Source of the DNA: Pholis gunnellus
Lineage: Eukaryota; Chordata; Actinopteri; Perciformes; Pholidae
Direction of reading: 5' to 3'
NCBI GenBank assembly: GCA_910591455.2
Contig: OU342823.1
Location: 3,997,001-4,061,000, forward strand
DNA length: 64,000 nt
Numbering within the stretch: position 1 is the stretch's first letter; every line of letters begins with the position of its first letter. The translations under genes were made by a program, and so were the position numbers. Shown here in pieces: positions 34,401 to 43,821 of this stretch. Below the pieces are notes generated by a model. That model did not search any database and was not told the origin of the DNA. It was given only the letters and a program-made list of their open reading frames with translations.

Positions 34401-37355
34401 GGCTCTGGACGGGTGGCGGTGAAAGAGGTCGTCACAGGCGTCGCAGAACGTTTGATTGTCACAAGACGGGCAAACCAGAGATGAGGCGGCACCGCACAGG
34501 TTACAGTCAGTCGCTGCAGGAAGAGCGAGAAGAATTATTACAGGAAGGATTATATTTAATGAGGCTTCTAGCTGCATCGTGCTCAAAGCACAATAAACTC
34601 AAACATACTAATCGTATAAATAAAACAGACAATCATGTAATCTGTTTATATGCCACACTGATGTTCAAGAGACCCGTAGGAAACAGCTTCCTCTCTGAAC
34701 CACTCAGGCTACTTCCACACTTCTTCACGCCGCCAGAGGAAAACAAACTTCAGCCTTGATTACCGATCGACTACCAGGTTAATTCAACATGGACAACTGA
34801 CTACAGGTGTTGCTGATCTTGTTGTCTTTACTAGCAGCTGTTGTGCAGTTAAATTCTGCATTTTATAATTCTACTACTGCCGACATGCGGAGGAAGCAGC
34901 TGTTATTAGAGCGAGTAGCGAGCGGCGCATCCAGCGGCGCTATCAGACGTCTGAAGTCACGGTTTGCGGCTTTGAAGAGGACGACAAACACAACAAATGG
35001 AGGACTTTACCGTTTCCTATTAACGCTTATTTAGTTCTGCACAACTATTGTGAAGTTCACACAGAAACTGTAAAGGAACAAAAGCATATATGCTCTCCAG
35101 TGATGACACCGGGAAGAACACAGGTGTGAGAAAAGACAAACAAACAAACAGAAGAGACGTGTGCTCACCTTTTGATGGCTCCAGAGGTTGTCCTCCGGGG
35201 CTCAGACTGGGTTCAGGTGGAAGAGACAGAAGCTGAGGTTTGTCTGCCGGCTGCTCCTCTTCATGCGGGACGAGCACAACATCAGCCACCAGCTCATCCT
35301 GGAGAGAAACCAGCTTCACAATAAAGCTTATTCATACAACAACAAGCATCAAAGTGTTTGTCAAGGCAGGAGAATAAAGGAGAGAATACAATGCCACACA
35401 CACACACACACACACACATTCCCACATATATTTACACACAAATGTAAATAACTCTGAACATGGTCCGCAAACTACAAGCAGCCTACAGATCCGTTCTAAC
35501 AGGATGGAACTGTTCTGAAACCTTGACCGACGTATTTAAAAGTGTGTGAAAAAGTCAGAACTAATATTTCACCAATGAAGGGATTTTGTGCACAGAGACA
35601 CAAGGGGGCTTTTATTTTGAAACAGAAACAGGAAGTGTTGGGATCAATATAAATAGACTGTTTTCACGTCTGATACATGTTGAACGGATTAAGACTGTAG
35701 TTATGTTGCTGGTTTAAGGTCAACATACTGTAAAATATCTTTTTACTGTGTATTTTATACAAACAAAATCATAGAAAAGTAAATGTTATTTTTCCATAGC
35801 TGGTATGAAACGTTTTACAGTTACACGATGCATCTGGACACCGATACGTTGGGTACAGACGCGTGTCGGTACAGACCTGCTGGGTGATGAATGGGATGAT
35901 GTCTCTGAAGTTTTCGGGGTGAGGATGGGTTCTCTAAGACAAACACAAGACGTGGAACGTTTGACACAGAACGCCAGCTGATGTTTTGAAAGCTTTCAGA
36001 CGAGCGCTCCACAAACCTTCACGAGCATGTCCACCTCCGTGCGTAAGGTCATCACCTCCAGCGTCACCGAGGCCACTATGGCGGCGTCCGGTTCGGTGAC
36101 GTCGTCGGGGAAACTGAGGCCGTCGATCTGCTGATTGGTGTAACCATACAGAAACAAGACGGTCCGGCCTCCCTGTGGAGGAACACCAGGATTTCACATG
36201 CTTCTTATGAGGTCATGATTCAGCAGGTTCAAGAGAAGAGGAAACATGTGCTTCTGCACAAAGAAGCTTGAAAATGCGTCAGTAAAGGCAGAGACCCACT
36301 TAAAAACGATATATCTGAACCAGACGACTGTTCCAGGCAGAACTATGTGACTTCTTCTCACCTTGACGGCATCCACGGTGGTTCTGAAGACGGGGTTGTT
36401 GTGCTTGACGCTCCTCCAGTATCTGGGCCTGGCCGGACTCGTCAGGTTACAGCCGTACTTCTCCAGGATACTCAAGGCCTTCACCAGTCTGCTCAAAGAC
36501 TCCAGGACCTGAGGAGGAAACAGCCAGTGGGTGTTTCTCAAAGTCAAGGATGCTTCCTTGATAGGACGCGTCCTTACTCACAACAATCACTACATTTACT
36601 AGAAGGAATATCGATTTTATAACCTGCAAAACATTCAATTAATAAGCTCTGTCCACAGCCACAAGACTCCATTTAAAAACACAGTAGTGTTACCTCACAG
36701 GTGGTAACACACACTTTAACCTGACAGACACTAAGTAAGGGAGAAGAGAGGAGGAGGGGAGAGAGAAGAGAGGAGGAGCGGTGGAGAGGTGGGGAGGAGA
36801 TGAGGGAGGAGAGAGGAGAGGAGAGGAGGGAGGAGGGAGTGAGGAAAGGAGGCGTGGAGAGGAGAGTAGGGGAGGAGAGTGAGAGGAGAGACGAGAGGAG
36901 GGGAGAAGGGAGAGAGGAGAGGGAGAGGAGGGAGGAGAGAGGAGGGAGGAGAGGAGAGGAGGGGAGGAGAGAGAAAGGAGAAGTGGAGAAGTGGAGAGGA
37001 GAATCCTTCCTAGACTTGAGATGTGCTCTAAACTCACTGGTTGTGTGTATTTATGTTTCATGTGAAGTGTAAATGTGTATCCAGCAGCTGCACCACACTG
37101 TAACTGTAACTGTAACTATAACTGTAACTGTAACTGTAACTGTAACTGTACCTCCTGTGTGTTGCGACAGGCTGCGTTCTCCCTCAACATGGCCTCCACT
37201 CCCAGGTGCCGGTACTTCTCTGACAGAGGCAGGAGGATGGAGGCCATGGTCTGGACCTCCTCCTTCACATCCTGGGCTGAACCTGAGGAGGAGAGGAGCG
37301 ACTGGGACCTCCTCCTCACCTCCTCCATCTGCACAGATGCAGGGCTGCTGCTCAT
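23844..37355 (-). CDS. rnf31: E3 ubiquitin ligase RNF31 / HOIP, LUBAC catalytic subunit
   Basis: 22 coding exons on the minus strand, all phases closing to 1050 aa (human about 1072). Exons 1-11: 37355-37152, 36508-36362, 36172-36017, 35933-35877, 35298-35169, 34513-34342, 33964-33813, 33666-33524, 32861-32631, 31811-31509, 30630-30445. Exons 12-22: 30259-30053, 29534-29361, 29016-28918, 28678-28589, 28406-28292, 27793-27681, 27091-26978, 26159-26111, 25817-25721, 24417-24252, 23891-23844. Domain order is PUB, B-box-like zinc finger, NZF fingers, UBA, RING1-IBR-RING2 and LDD, as in HOIP. The enzyme builds Met1-linked ubiquitin chains with HOIL-1 and SHARPIN in the cytosol. The ATG lies two bases after a CAG acceptor. 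It is head-to-head with psme2 and in tandem with irf9. Confidence 0.95.
24424..24765 (-). repeat. 31-bp minisatellite abutting rnf31 exon 21
   Basis: About eleven copies of a 31-bp unit (ACCTGTTAAAGACTAACC + AATGAGATCACAC) beginning within 10 bp of the exon 21 acceptor. On the sense strand each unit carries TTAACAGGTGTGTG, that is, a CAG acceptor-like and a GTGTGT donor-like signal together, plus an ATTGGTTAG (inverted CCAAT) box. Confidence 0.9.
24955..25222 (+). mobile_element. L2-type LINE 3' end in rnf31 intron
   Basis: Shares the 3' tail of the 2230-3240 element: CCTTGCAGGTTTCCATGGAT, then CGATGTGAGGGACAG, then GTACAGATTGTAAAGCCCTC. It has no coding part. Confidence 0.7.
28418..28485 (-). 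repeat. Extreme polypyrimidine tract at the rnf31 exon 16 acceptor
   Basis: On the sense strand a CT microsatellite runs into about 15 consecutive C and then CTGTCTCTCAG, the exon 16 acceptor. The repeat serves as the splice-site pyrimidine tract. Confidence 0.85.
29182..29243. repeat. (TCCA)n microsatellite in rnf31 intron 13
   Basis: About fifteen perfect CCAT units. Open frames through it are repeat artefacts. Confidence 0.95.
30053..31811 (-). other. rnf31: rnf31 exons 10-12: UBA region up to the first RING1 cysteines
   Basis: Exon 10 (101 codons) encodes [12 protein letters not shown] and [12 protein letters not shown]. Exon 11 encodes MKELHSLGF...LRLSGGEV, a UBA-type helix set. In HOIP this part contacts the UBL domains of HOIL-1 and SHARPIN. 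Exon 12 ends with ECPICLSIF, the first RING1 zinc ligands. Confidence 0.85.
31230..31420 (-). pseudogene. Coding-like segment of unknown origin in rnf31 intron 10
   Basis: The minus strand is open for about 65 codons with a non-repetitive, balanced composition ([18 protein letters not shown], then [20 protein letters not shown]). The last part looks helical/coiled-coil. I do not recognise the family and HOIP has no such segment in mammals. It could be a skipped or cassette exon, an exon fragment of another gene, or a transposon piece. Confidence 0.35.
32631..35298 (-). other. rnf31: rnf31 exons 5-9: zinc-finger region
   Basis: Exon 6 encodes the B-box-like ZF1 ([20 protein letters not shown], then [17 protein letters not shown]). 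Exons 7, 8 and 9 each encode an NZF-type pair: [10 protein letters not shown]...[18 protein letters not shown]...CEVCERPR and [10 protein letters not shown]...[11 protein letters not shown] fingers in HOIP bind ubiquitin and NEMO. The repeated WxC-x2-C...C-x2-C spacing is visible in all three. Confidence 0.85.
33195..33345 (+). repeat. Dispersed repeat, copy 2 (see 16550-16700)
   Basis: Same family and orientation as the copy in the irf9 intron; here it lies in rnf31 intron 8. Confidence 0.7.
36735..37010 (-). repeat. GGAGA-rich repeat in rnf31 intron 1
   Basis: About 275 bp of near-pure purine on the plus strand (polypyrimidine on the rnf31 sense strand). Similar to the irf9 repeat at 15712. 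ORFs through it are artefacts. Confidence 0.95.
37093..37151 (-). repeat. (TTACAG)n hexamer array directly at the rnf31 exon 1 donor
   Basis: The sense strand reads CAGGAG|GTACAG followed by about nine TTACAG units, so the intron starts inside the array. Each unit carries a CAG. Confidence 0.85.
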
Positions 37356-37942
37356 TACTGTCAAAGAAAAAAAAGGGGAAAGTTCATCAATACATTGTTT
37401 AAAATCACGGCTCAGTTCTCCCTCTCATTCTGAGGATCTGTTTCTCTCTGGTGACTTGAAAACTCTGAATACTAAAATATAAAGAAATCTTCTTGGCTAG
37501 AGGAAAATAAAATATACAGTTTAAATAGTAAACATAGCAAATATAAACATATAAACATTATTAATCTCTCAATGAGGGGAATACACACGAGGCAAGAGAA
37601 CAGATCAATTACTAATATATATTCATATATTATTTATTTATATGGACAAATGCCTCTGAAATAAAGTTGAATAAATAAATAAAATAAATAAACATAATAT
37701 TAATATATATTTTTTATTAATATATATATATATACTATATATCAACTATTTCACTTTAATCATATAACGACCGTTGGAAAGTCCGGACTAATCACAGTGT
37801 GACACAGTAGTCATAAAACCATAACGTCATCATAAACTAATGTTTCCTCGCGATAAAATAAAGTAATTTCATAAGAGTTGATGGTGAAATGTTTAAGTTT
37901 ATGCTAGAAAACAAACCCCGAGAACAACAATTCATGACAGAT

Positions 37943-37955
37943 GAAACCGAAACTT
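37943..37955 (+). promoter_or_regulatory. ISRE consensus beside the rnf31 5' UTR exon
   Basis: GAAACCGAAACTT matches the ISRE core GAAANNGAAACT exactly. It lies about 30 bp inside the first rnf31 intron, next to the rnf31 5' UTR exon donor (37987), and about 1.1 kb from the psme2 ATG. Confidence 0.55.
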
Positions 37956-37986
37956 TAAGTTACTGTAAAAACAAACACAACGTTAC

Positions 37987-38200
37987 CTGCTCGATTACGT
38001 TACCGTCGTCACGAGCTTCGACGGTTATTCGTGCTTCGGTGTGAAAGTCAAAAGTATTTCACGTTAACTAAAATAAGATGTTTTATGAATGCATGTCAGC
38101 GGGTTCGTGTGTAACCTACACTAGTTCCGTGCTGTCTCTGGAGCTAACGCCAACAACATAGCTTCAAACGCGGAACTCGAGTTTTGACGTTTTTAGGTTC
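37987..38200 (-). promoter_or_regulatory. rnf31: rnf31 5' UTR exon and core promoter
   Basis: A minus-strand donor GCAG|GTAACG places the exon end at 37987; the coding exon acceptor is CTTTGACAG before the ATG at 37355. ETS-like ACTTCCTG (38206-38213) lies close to the expected start, consistent with a TATA-less promoter. The exact start is unknown. Confidence 0.45.
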
Positions 38201-38219
38201 CGGCTCCACTTCCTGTCAC

Positions 38220-38860
38220 GATTTTGTATTTTTTCAAAATAAAAGTGGAATTTTCACAACTAGTTCCCAACGTAAGTGAAATTAAATGAAATGAAAATAA
38301 ATTAAATGAATAAATAAATAAATGAATACATGAATAAATTAATAAATTAATAAATGGTTAAATGAATGAATAAATAAAATAAATAAATAAATAAAATAAA
38401 ATAACTCTTATTCCATTATTATAACATTATTATTCCAACTAATTGTAGGTCTGTGAGTTCATTTCAATACCAAGGAGAAATGCACAGTGGGAGAAAAAGA
38501 CTGGAATATTGTCTTTAACATTTCACTTGTATAATATTAAACAGAATAGTGTTGTTTTTCTCAGAAAATGAAAAATAAATGTAAAAGATAATGTTATCTA
38601 CATTATCTTGAGGATTGTGGACACATATTACAACAACAACAATAATGTTTTTTTAAATTATAATTATAATAAAGATAACAACAATAATAACCATAATAAC
38701 CATAATAATAATAATAATCATACAACAAATACTGATACTATTATTATTAATAATAATAACACATATTATTTAATTCATCAATGTATCTATTTATGTATTC
38801 ATTCATGAAGCAATAACATTTCTTTAGCACGCACGTTAATGTTTAAACTCGGGACTACTT
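38220..38860. other. rnf31-psme2 intergenic region, AT-rich
   Basis: (AAAT)n-type repeats at 38275-38405 and ACAATAAT-type repeats at 38625-38760. A GAS-like TTCTCAGAA lies at 38558-38566. No gene. Confidence 0.6.
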
Positions 38861-38910
38861 TCAGGGGCGGAGGGAGAGAGTGGGAGGCGCTAACTGCATC
38901 AGGCGACAAT

Positions 38911-38921
38911 GAAATAGAAAG
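38911..38921 (+). promoter_or_regulatory. psme2: ISRE-like element in the psme2 proximal promoter
   Basis: GAAATAGAAAG fits GAAANNGAAA(G/C) and lies 116 bp upstream of the psme2 ATG, which is the usual distance for an interferon-responsive proximal promoter. PSME2 is interferon-inducible in other vertebrates. Confidence 0.5.
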
Positions 38922-39036
38922 CAAACTGGACGAGGAAATAAGAAATAGCCATATTGTCGTCTCCTGCTCCCGAACAACACTTCTAACTGCATGCAGCAGC
39001 TGCTTTCTGTCCTGAGCCGTGAGAGTCCGCGCAGTC

Positions 39037-42000
39037 ATGTCGAAGACATCGAGCCTGAAAATAAGCCGAGCGAATCTAGGAAAGGTAAGTGTGTCTGCTG
39101 TGAATGCAAAGTTACAGTCGGCTGCATGTGGCTTGAAGCAATATGCTGAAAATACTTTAAAATAACAGCTGGTTTGATTTGATTAGTTTCTGACCTTTAG
39201 GGCACAAACATGAGCTCGGTGAAGCAGGAAAGTCCCCTCGTGAGAGGAAACCGAAAGTAAAGCTTCTGACGTGAGTCAGGAGCTTCAACTGAAATGTTTC
39301 CTTCACTTCATCCTCTTTTCCTCTTTCCACAGGTGGAAAACTTCCGCAACACCCTGTGTCATCAGGTCTGTTGACTTTTATTCTGCTGTTTTTTTTAAAT
39401 CATTTAACCCAAATAAGCTCCAAATAAGTGTTTCTTTCCTTGTTTTTCAGGCGGAGAACCTGTTCTGTAACTACATCCCCGAGAGGATCACACAGCTGGA
39501 TGCTCTGCTGAGGGTCAGTATTTCACCACACAAGCTCAACAACCCCTCCACTGTGAATTATCTTCATCCTCTCAGTGTGTTTGTTGTGTTGTTTTTAGGA
39601 TGATGCCCTCAGTATCACAGACATGTCATCACTCAAGGCTCCACTGGACATCCCCATACCAGAGCCTCCGCCCACAGAGGAGGAGGTGAGGTCTCACACC
39701 ACCTCTTTCCCCTTAACAGGGATTACATCCACTTGTTTTGGTTCTCTTACGTCGTCCACTTCCACTTCAGTTAGCTTTATTTCCCCCAACCAGAGTACCT
39801 GTGTGACACCCTCCAACGAGAGGCCTGCACCAACCTGTTTGCACTCCACTCTTGATAATGAAGTGGGAGTGTCGGTTATAATAAGAGCAGGATCTGTCCC
39901 GCCGCATTGCATTCTGGTCTGTTACATTCGGCGTTGTTAACCAGTGTTGACGCCCCTCTCTTGTAGAAGGCGCCGGAGTCAAAAGCCAATTTCAATAGCT
40001 TTAATATTACAGTTGGAAGTAGTCTGAAATGCACTCAGTGGCCAGTTTATTAGGTACACCTGGCTAACACAACGTTCCTGCAACTGTACTCGTCAAATAA
40101 CCACAGAAGAAGTTCAATATCCGGTTCGACTCAGATTCTCTTTCTATGGTTATAATGTTTAGATGTTGTTGAAACTCTTTAGGAGGCTTAACTCAGTAAA
40201 CACTCATTCTGCCTCCTACGTACACGGACACCAAATACTGTTCTCAAATATAACACGTTAAATAAGGTTAAATACCCACCACTCAGCATACGTAACTCTT
40301 ATTTAAAAAGAAGAAACTTTTAAAGGAGACGTGTTGTGCTAATTTTGTGGTTCATACTTGTACTTTGGGTTTTGTACTAGAACATGTTTACATGGTTTCA
40401 TGTTTTAAAAAACATTATTTTTCTCATATAGTCCGTCTGAATGTACCTTGTATTCACCCTCTGAGTGAAACGCTCCGTTTTAGCGCCTGTCTCTTTAAGA
40501 CCCCCCCCCTTCAATTTATGTTGAATATTGTAGATTTACTTATATTAAAAAGGGGCTATTTATGTTCATCAGGTTGAATATGATTTATTATATATGTTAA
40601 ACAATATAATATTTCTTTTGAACACTAAAGGTGTTTTTATTTTTACTTCTTTTCTCACTTAGATTTTATTAAACTTGTTTTTTTTCTTTTAACTAAATGA
40701 ACCAAAACATTGACGATGAGGGTAGATAATAATGAGAATAAATATGAAGCAACATTTAAATCACACCCTCTAAACTCCTAATCAAACACTGTTACTAGGC
40801 TTGTTTACTAGATATTTCCTCCGCATTTATGTCAATGGGGCTAAACAACAGAAAACCTCTCTGTAGTAAGATAAACTTAAAGATAAATGATTTTTGACCA
40901 TTTAAAATTGATCTCTTAGGAAATGGAGACGGATAAGAATGACGCTGATGAGAAGAAAAAGAAGAAAGGTAAAATGTGTTTTTTTTTTATTTATCTCCAC
41001 ACAATGTACATGACTAGTTCAAATACCCAACAACAACATCATAATATGTCCTGCAGCTCCAAAATGTGGCTACATCCCGGGCAATGAGAAGATTATGGTG
41101 CTGCTAGAGAAGGTGAAGCCAGAGATCGTTGCTCTCAGAGAGACCATCATCACTGTGAGTTCACTCCTTCACCTCAATGACCACTGAGCTGCTTTCTTCT
41201 CTCAAACACTGAATTAACTTTGAGTTGAACTCTCTGTGTGACTGAAGGTCTCCTGCTGGATTCAGCACCTCGTCCCCAGAATAGAAGATGGAAATGACTT
41301 TGGAGTCGCCGTCCAGGTACGTTTCCCACATGCATGATGTCAACTTTATTATTTATTATAGTATTGATTAATAATTGATTCTTTTTGTTTCACCACAGGA
41401 GAAAATCTTGGAGAGAATCGGAGCAGTGAGGACCAAAGTTGATGGTTTTCAGACCAACATCAACAAGTGGGTTGGATATAAATGTAGTTATAAAGTTTAA
41501 TAAAATACGACTAGATTGCGTCTAGTTCAGCTGTTTTGACAGAATAGTATAATTGTTAAGGTATATTGTTGTTAGTACGCAGACTTACGGTATATTTCCT
41601 GACTTTTGCCATTTCTGTTGAGTCATTTAGGTACTTCTCAGAGAGAGGAGATGCTGTTGGGAAAGCTTCCAAAGAGACTCATGTGGTGAGTGTTCACTCT
41701 GTCCAACAGTGAATGTATCTACGAACAAGTACTGTGTGATATCTCTTCTCCACTAAAAACACTGTGTCCCTTCATCTCCATAAACGCCATTAGCACCAAA
41801 TGTGGATTAATCCGCTGCTGAAAATAGTCCCCCAACAAACGCTCTATTTCCTCCTGATTGTTTGATTAAAAACTACAATGACTAGCTGTTTTTAGGTCAT
41901 TACTGAACCCTTTTAACTAACTCAATAATTAATCTGCTAATGATGTCACTTTCAACACAGTGGTGATATTTTGGACAGACGTAAACCCCAACGTGTGTTT

Positions 42001-42644
42001 GTGCCATGTACACTTTTACAAAAACAAGTCATTTTTGGGGGATTAAATCCAATGAACAAAATATCAAAACATTCACGGACGCTGTACCTTCAAGGTGAAT
42101 CTCAAGCCCTCGAGGCAGCTCTACGTCTTCGTCTCACTCGCGACCTCTCGAGGTTCCAGTGGTATTACAGGCCGGTGCTAGCTGGTTAGCATGAGCTCAT
42201 TTGACGATACAAAGACGTCTTTGACAAAACGTTAACGCCGTTACGTCTTCACATTCTGTTGATAATATTAGTTCATTATTTCAATGTCTAAATCTAAAAT
42301 TGTGTCCAGATCTTACACATTGCCTCTTTGAAGCTTTGATAAAATGATTGTAAACACCTTTAACGTGGCTTTCTCCACCTGCAGATGGACTACCGCTCGC
42401 TGGTCCACGAGAAGGACCAGAACATCTACAATGAGATCAGAGTCATTGTTCTCGACATTCGCGGCTTCCACGTAAGTCAGACGGGTGTTTGTCAGAAGTA
42501 TTTACCACGCTGCTGTCATAGAAGAAGACGATCTAAACCGAGCTTTCTACCCGTTTCCTGTAGGCCGAGCTTTACGACATCATCAGCAAGAACCTGGAGA
42601 AGGTGACCAATCCAAAAGGAGAGGAGAAACCTTCCATGTACTGA
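39037..42644 (+). CDS. psme2: Proteasome activator complex subunit 2 (PA28 beta)
   Basis: Eleven coding exons: 39037-39084, 39333-39365, 39451-39513, 39599-39685, 40920-40968, 41057-41154, 41248-41316, 41399-41466, 41631-41685, 42385-42471 and 42564-42644. GT-AG borders and phases all close to 245 aa (human 239). Diagnostic blocks are [13 protein letters not shown], a lysine-rich linker (DEKKKKK, in the KEKE position), [68 protein letters not shown] and the C-terminal [11 protein letters not shown]28beta forms a ring with PA28alpha that caps the 20S proteasome and promotes MHC class I peptide production. The GNDFGV loop contributes to proteasome gate opening and the C-terminal tail to binding. 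The start is the first ATG after the promoter; the gene is head-to-head with rnf31. Confidence 0.95.
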
Positions 42645-42873
42645 AGCTGGAGGGGATGTTCAGGAGGGACAGATTCTACCAATCAGCTGTCTCTGCTCAG
42701 TAATGCTGCATGTGTGCGTGACTCTATTCTGCTTATTCTTCCCAAAAATAACTGGATGAAAGTTATTAGTCTCTGCTGTTGAAAGTTATTAGTCTCTGCT
42801 GTTGTATGATGACACTTTGGTTTTGTACCGACACTTGCACTAAATTTCAATTGTACAACTCTGAGTTAAAATG

Positions 42874-42879
42874 AATAAA
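42874..42879 (+). terminator. psme2: psme2 poly(A) signal
   Basis: AATAAA about 230 bp after the stop codon, followed by a T/A-rich stretch. Confidence 0.7.
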
Positions 42880-42984
42880 GAAAAGTTTTATTCTCCTTTT
42901 AAAAAGAAAAGTTTTTAATGTGTGAAGATAATCCATTTAGAAAACCTTTTACTGCATCAGGGTCTGACAGTCTCCAGAGCTGGC

Positions 42985-43189
42985 TTGTCAGCTAGCTCTC
43001 TTATCCATCTTCTGAGCTAGTCAGCTAGCTCTCTTATCCATCTTCTGAGCTAGTCAGCTAGCTCTCTTATCCATCTTCTGAGCTAGTCATCTAGCTCTCT
43101 TATCCATCTTCTGAGCTAGTCAGCTAGCTCTCTTATCCATCTTCTGAGCTAGTCATCTAGCTCTCTTATCCATCTTCTAAGCTAGTCAG
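42985..43189. repeat. About 34-bp minisatellite (GCTAGCTCTCTTATCCATCT family)
   Basis: Six units with CAGCTAGC/CATCTAGC variants. One further unit occurs at 46838-46866, on the other side of the retroelement, so the element sits inside or at the edge of this array. Confidence 0.9.
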
Positions 43190-43562
43190 TGGAAAACATG
43201 CACTTTTATAAATTAAGGAAAATAGTAATTTCATGGTGTATTGTATTGAATGTGATGTGATTGATAGGACTCATCACACATGAATACGTGGTTGAAATAA
43301 GATTGTTTTCTTGCATCGGTTGCTTTGTTCTGAATTGTACGGGTTGAGATACGTAGTGTTAAACTGTGATCTACGTAGGGGTCTTGATCTCAAGTCTGGG
43401 ATCGATTGCTTTGGTCTCCACCGAGTGGCATTGAAAAATACCCGCGATCTTTTTTTTGCCCTGTGTTTTTTGTTGTCGATGAACATTAAACTTTCTGCTG
43501 AGAAGCAAACTATATATCACTCTCGTAATTATTCATCCACCCCTTTTTCTGGGGGTGTAACA
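43190..43562 (+). mobile_element. 5' LTR of a Ty3/gypsy-type retrotransposon
   Basis: Starts TGGAAAAC and ends GTGTAACA (TG...CA). Contains a TATA-like TTTATAAA near 43204 and ATTAAA at 43485. It is followed after two bases by TGGAGGCACCGCTGGGAT, which has the form and position of a tRNA primer-binding site. The first 123 bp recur inverted at 46715-46830. Confidence 0.75.
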
Positions 43563-43821
43563 TTCTGGAGGCACCGCTGGGATTGCTGTTCAGATGTCCA
43601 GTGTCCACGACCTGTTCGCTGAATTCCGAGCTAGCTAAATCCCTCCATTACAACCCAGGCAGGCGGCAGAGAAGAACGTGTTGCTGTACAAGGAGAGCTG
43701 CAAGCTGGAGGTTGAGTACACGTCACCTGAGGCCAGTTAGAGATCATCAGGGATAGAAAAAGACCTTCCAGTTCAGAGTTGACTCCTTTACAGTTGAAAC
43801 CCATCCTGCCCTGTCAACATT

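Larger units (their letters stand above)
35877..37355 (-). other. rnf31: rnf31 exons 1-4: N-terminal helices and PUB domain
   Basis: Residues 1-188. The PUB core lies in exons 2-3 (about 69-169) with [18 protein letters not shown]-type [25 protein letters not shown] and LFLYGYT. In human HOIP the PUB domain binds the PIM motifs of OTULIN and CYLD; conservation of the NNPVFR block suggests the same here. Exon 4 encodes [19 protein letters not shown], a short linker. Confidence 0.85.

Noticed and set aside
36690..37072. Open frames on both strands of low complexity
   Set aside because: Same type of purine repeat within rnf31 intron 1.
40030..40075. CAGTGGCCAGTTTATTAGGTACACCTGG block in psme2 intron 4 (written here only as a recognised repeat end)
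   Set aside because: It looks like the end of a common vertebrate DNA repeat, but I could not find a matching second end, so no element is called.
42985..43189. CRISPR-like regular repeats
   Set aside because: The units are contiguous without unique spacers, in a eukaryotic genome; it is an ordinary minisatellite.
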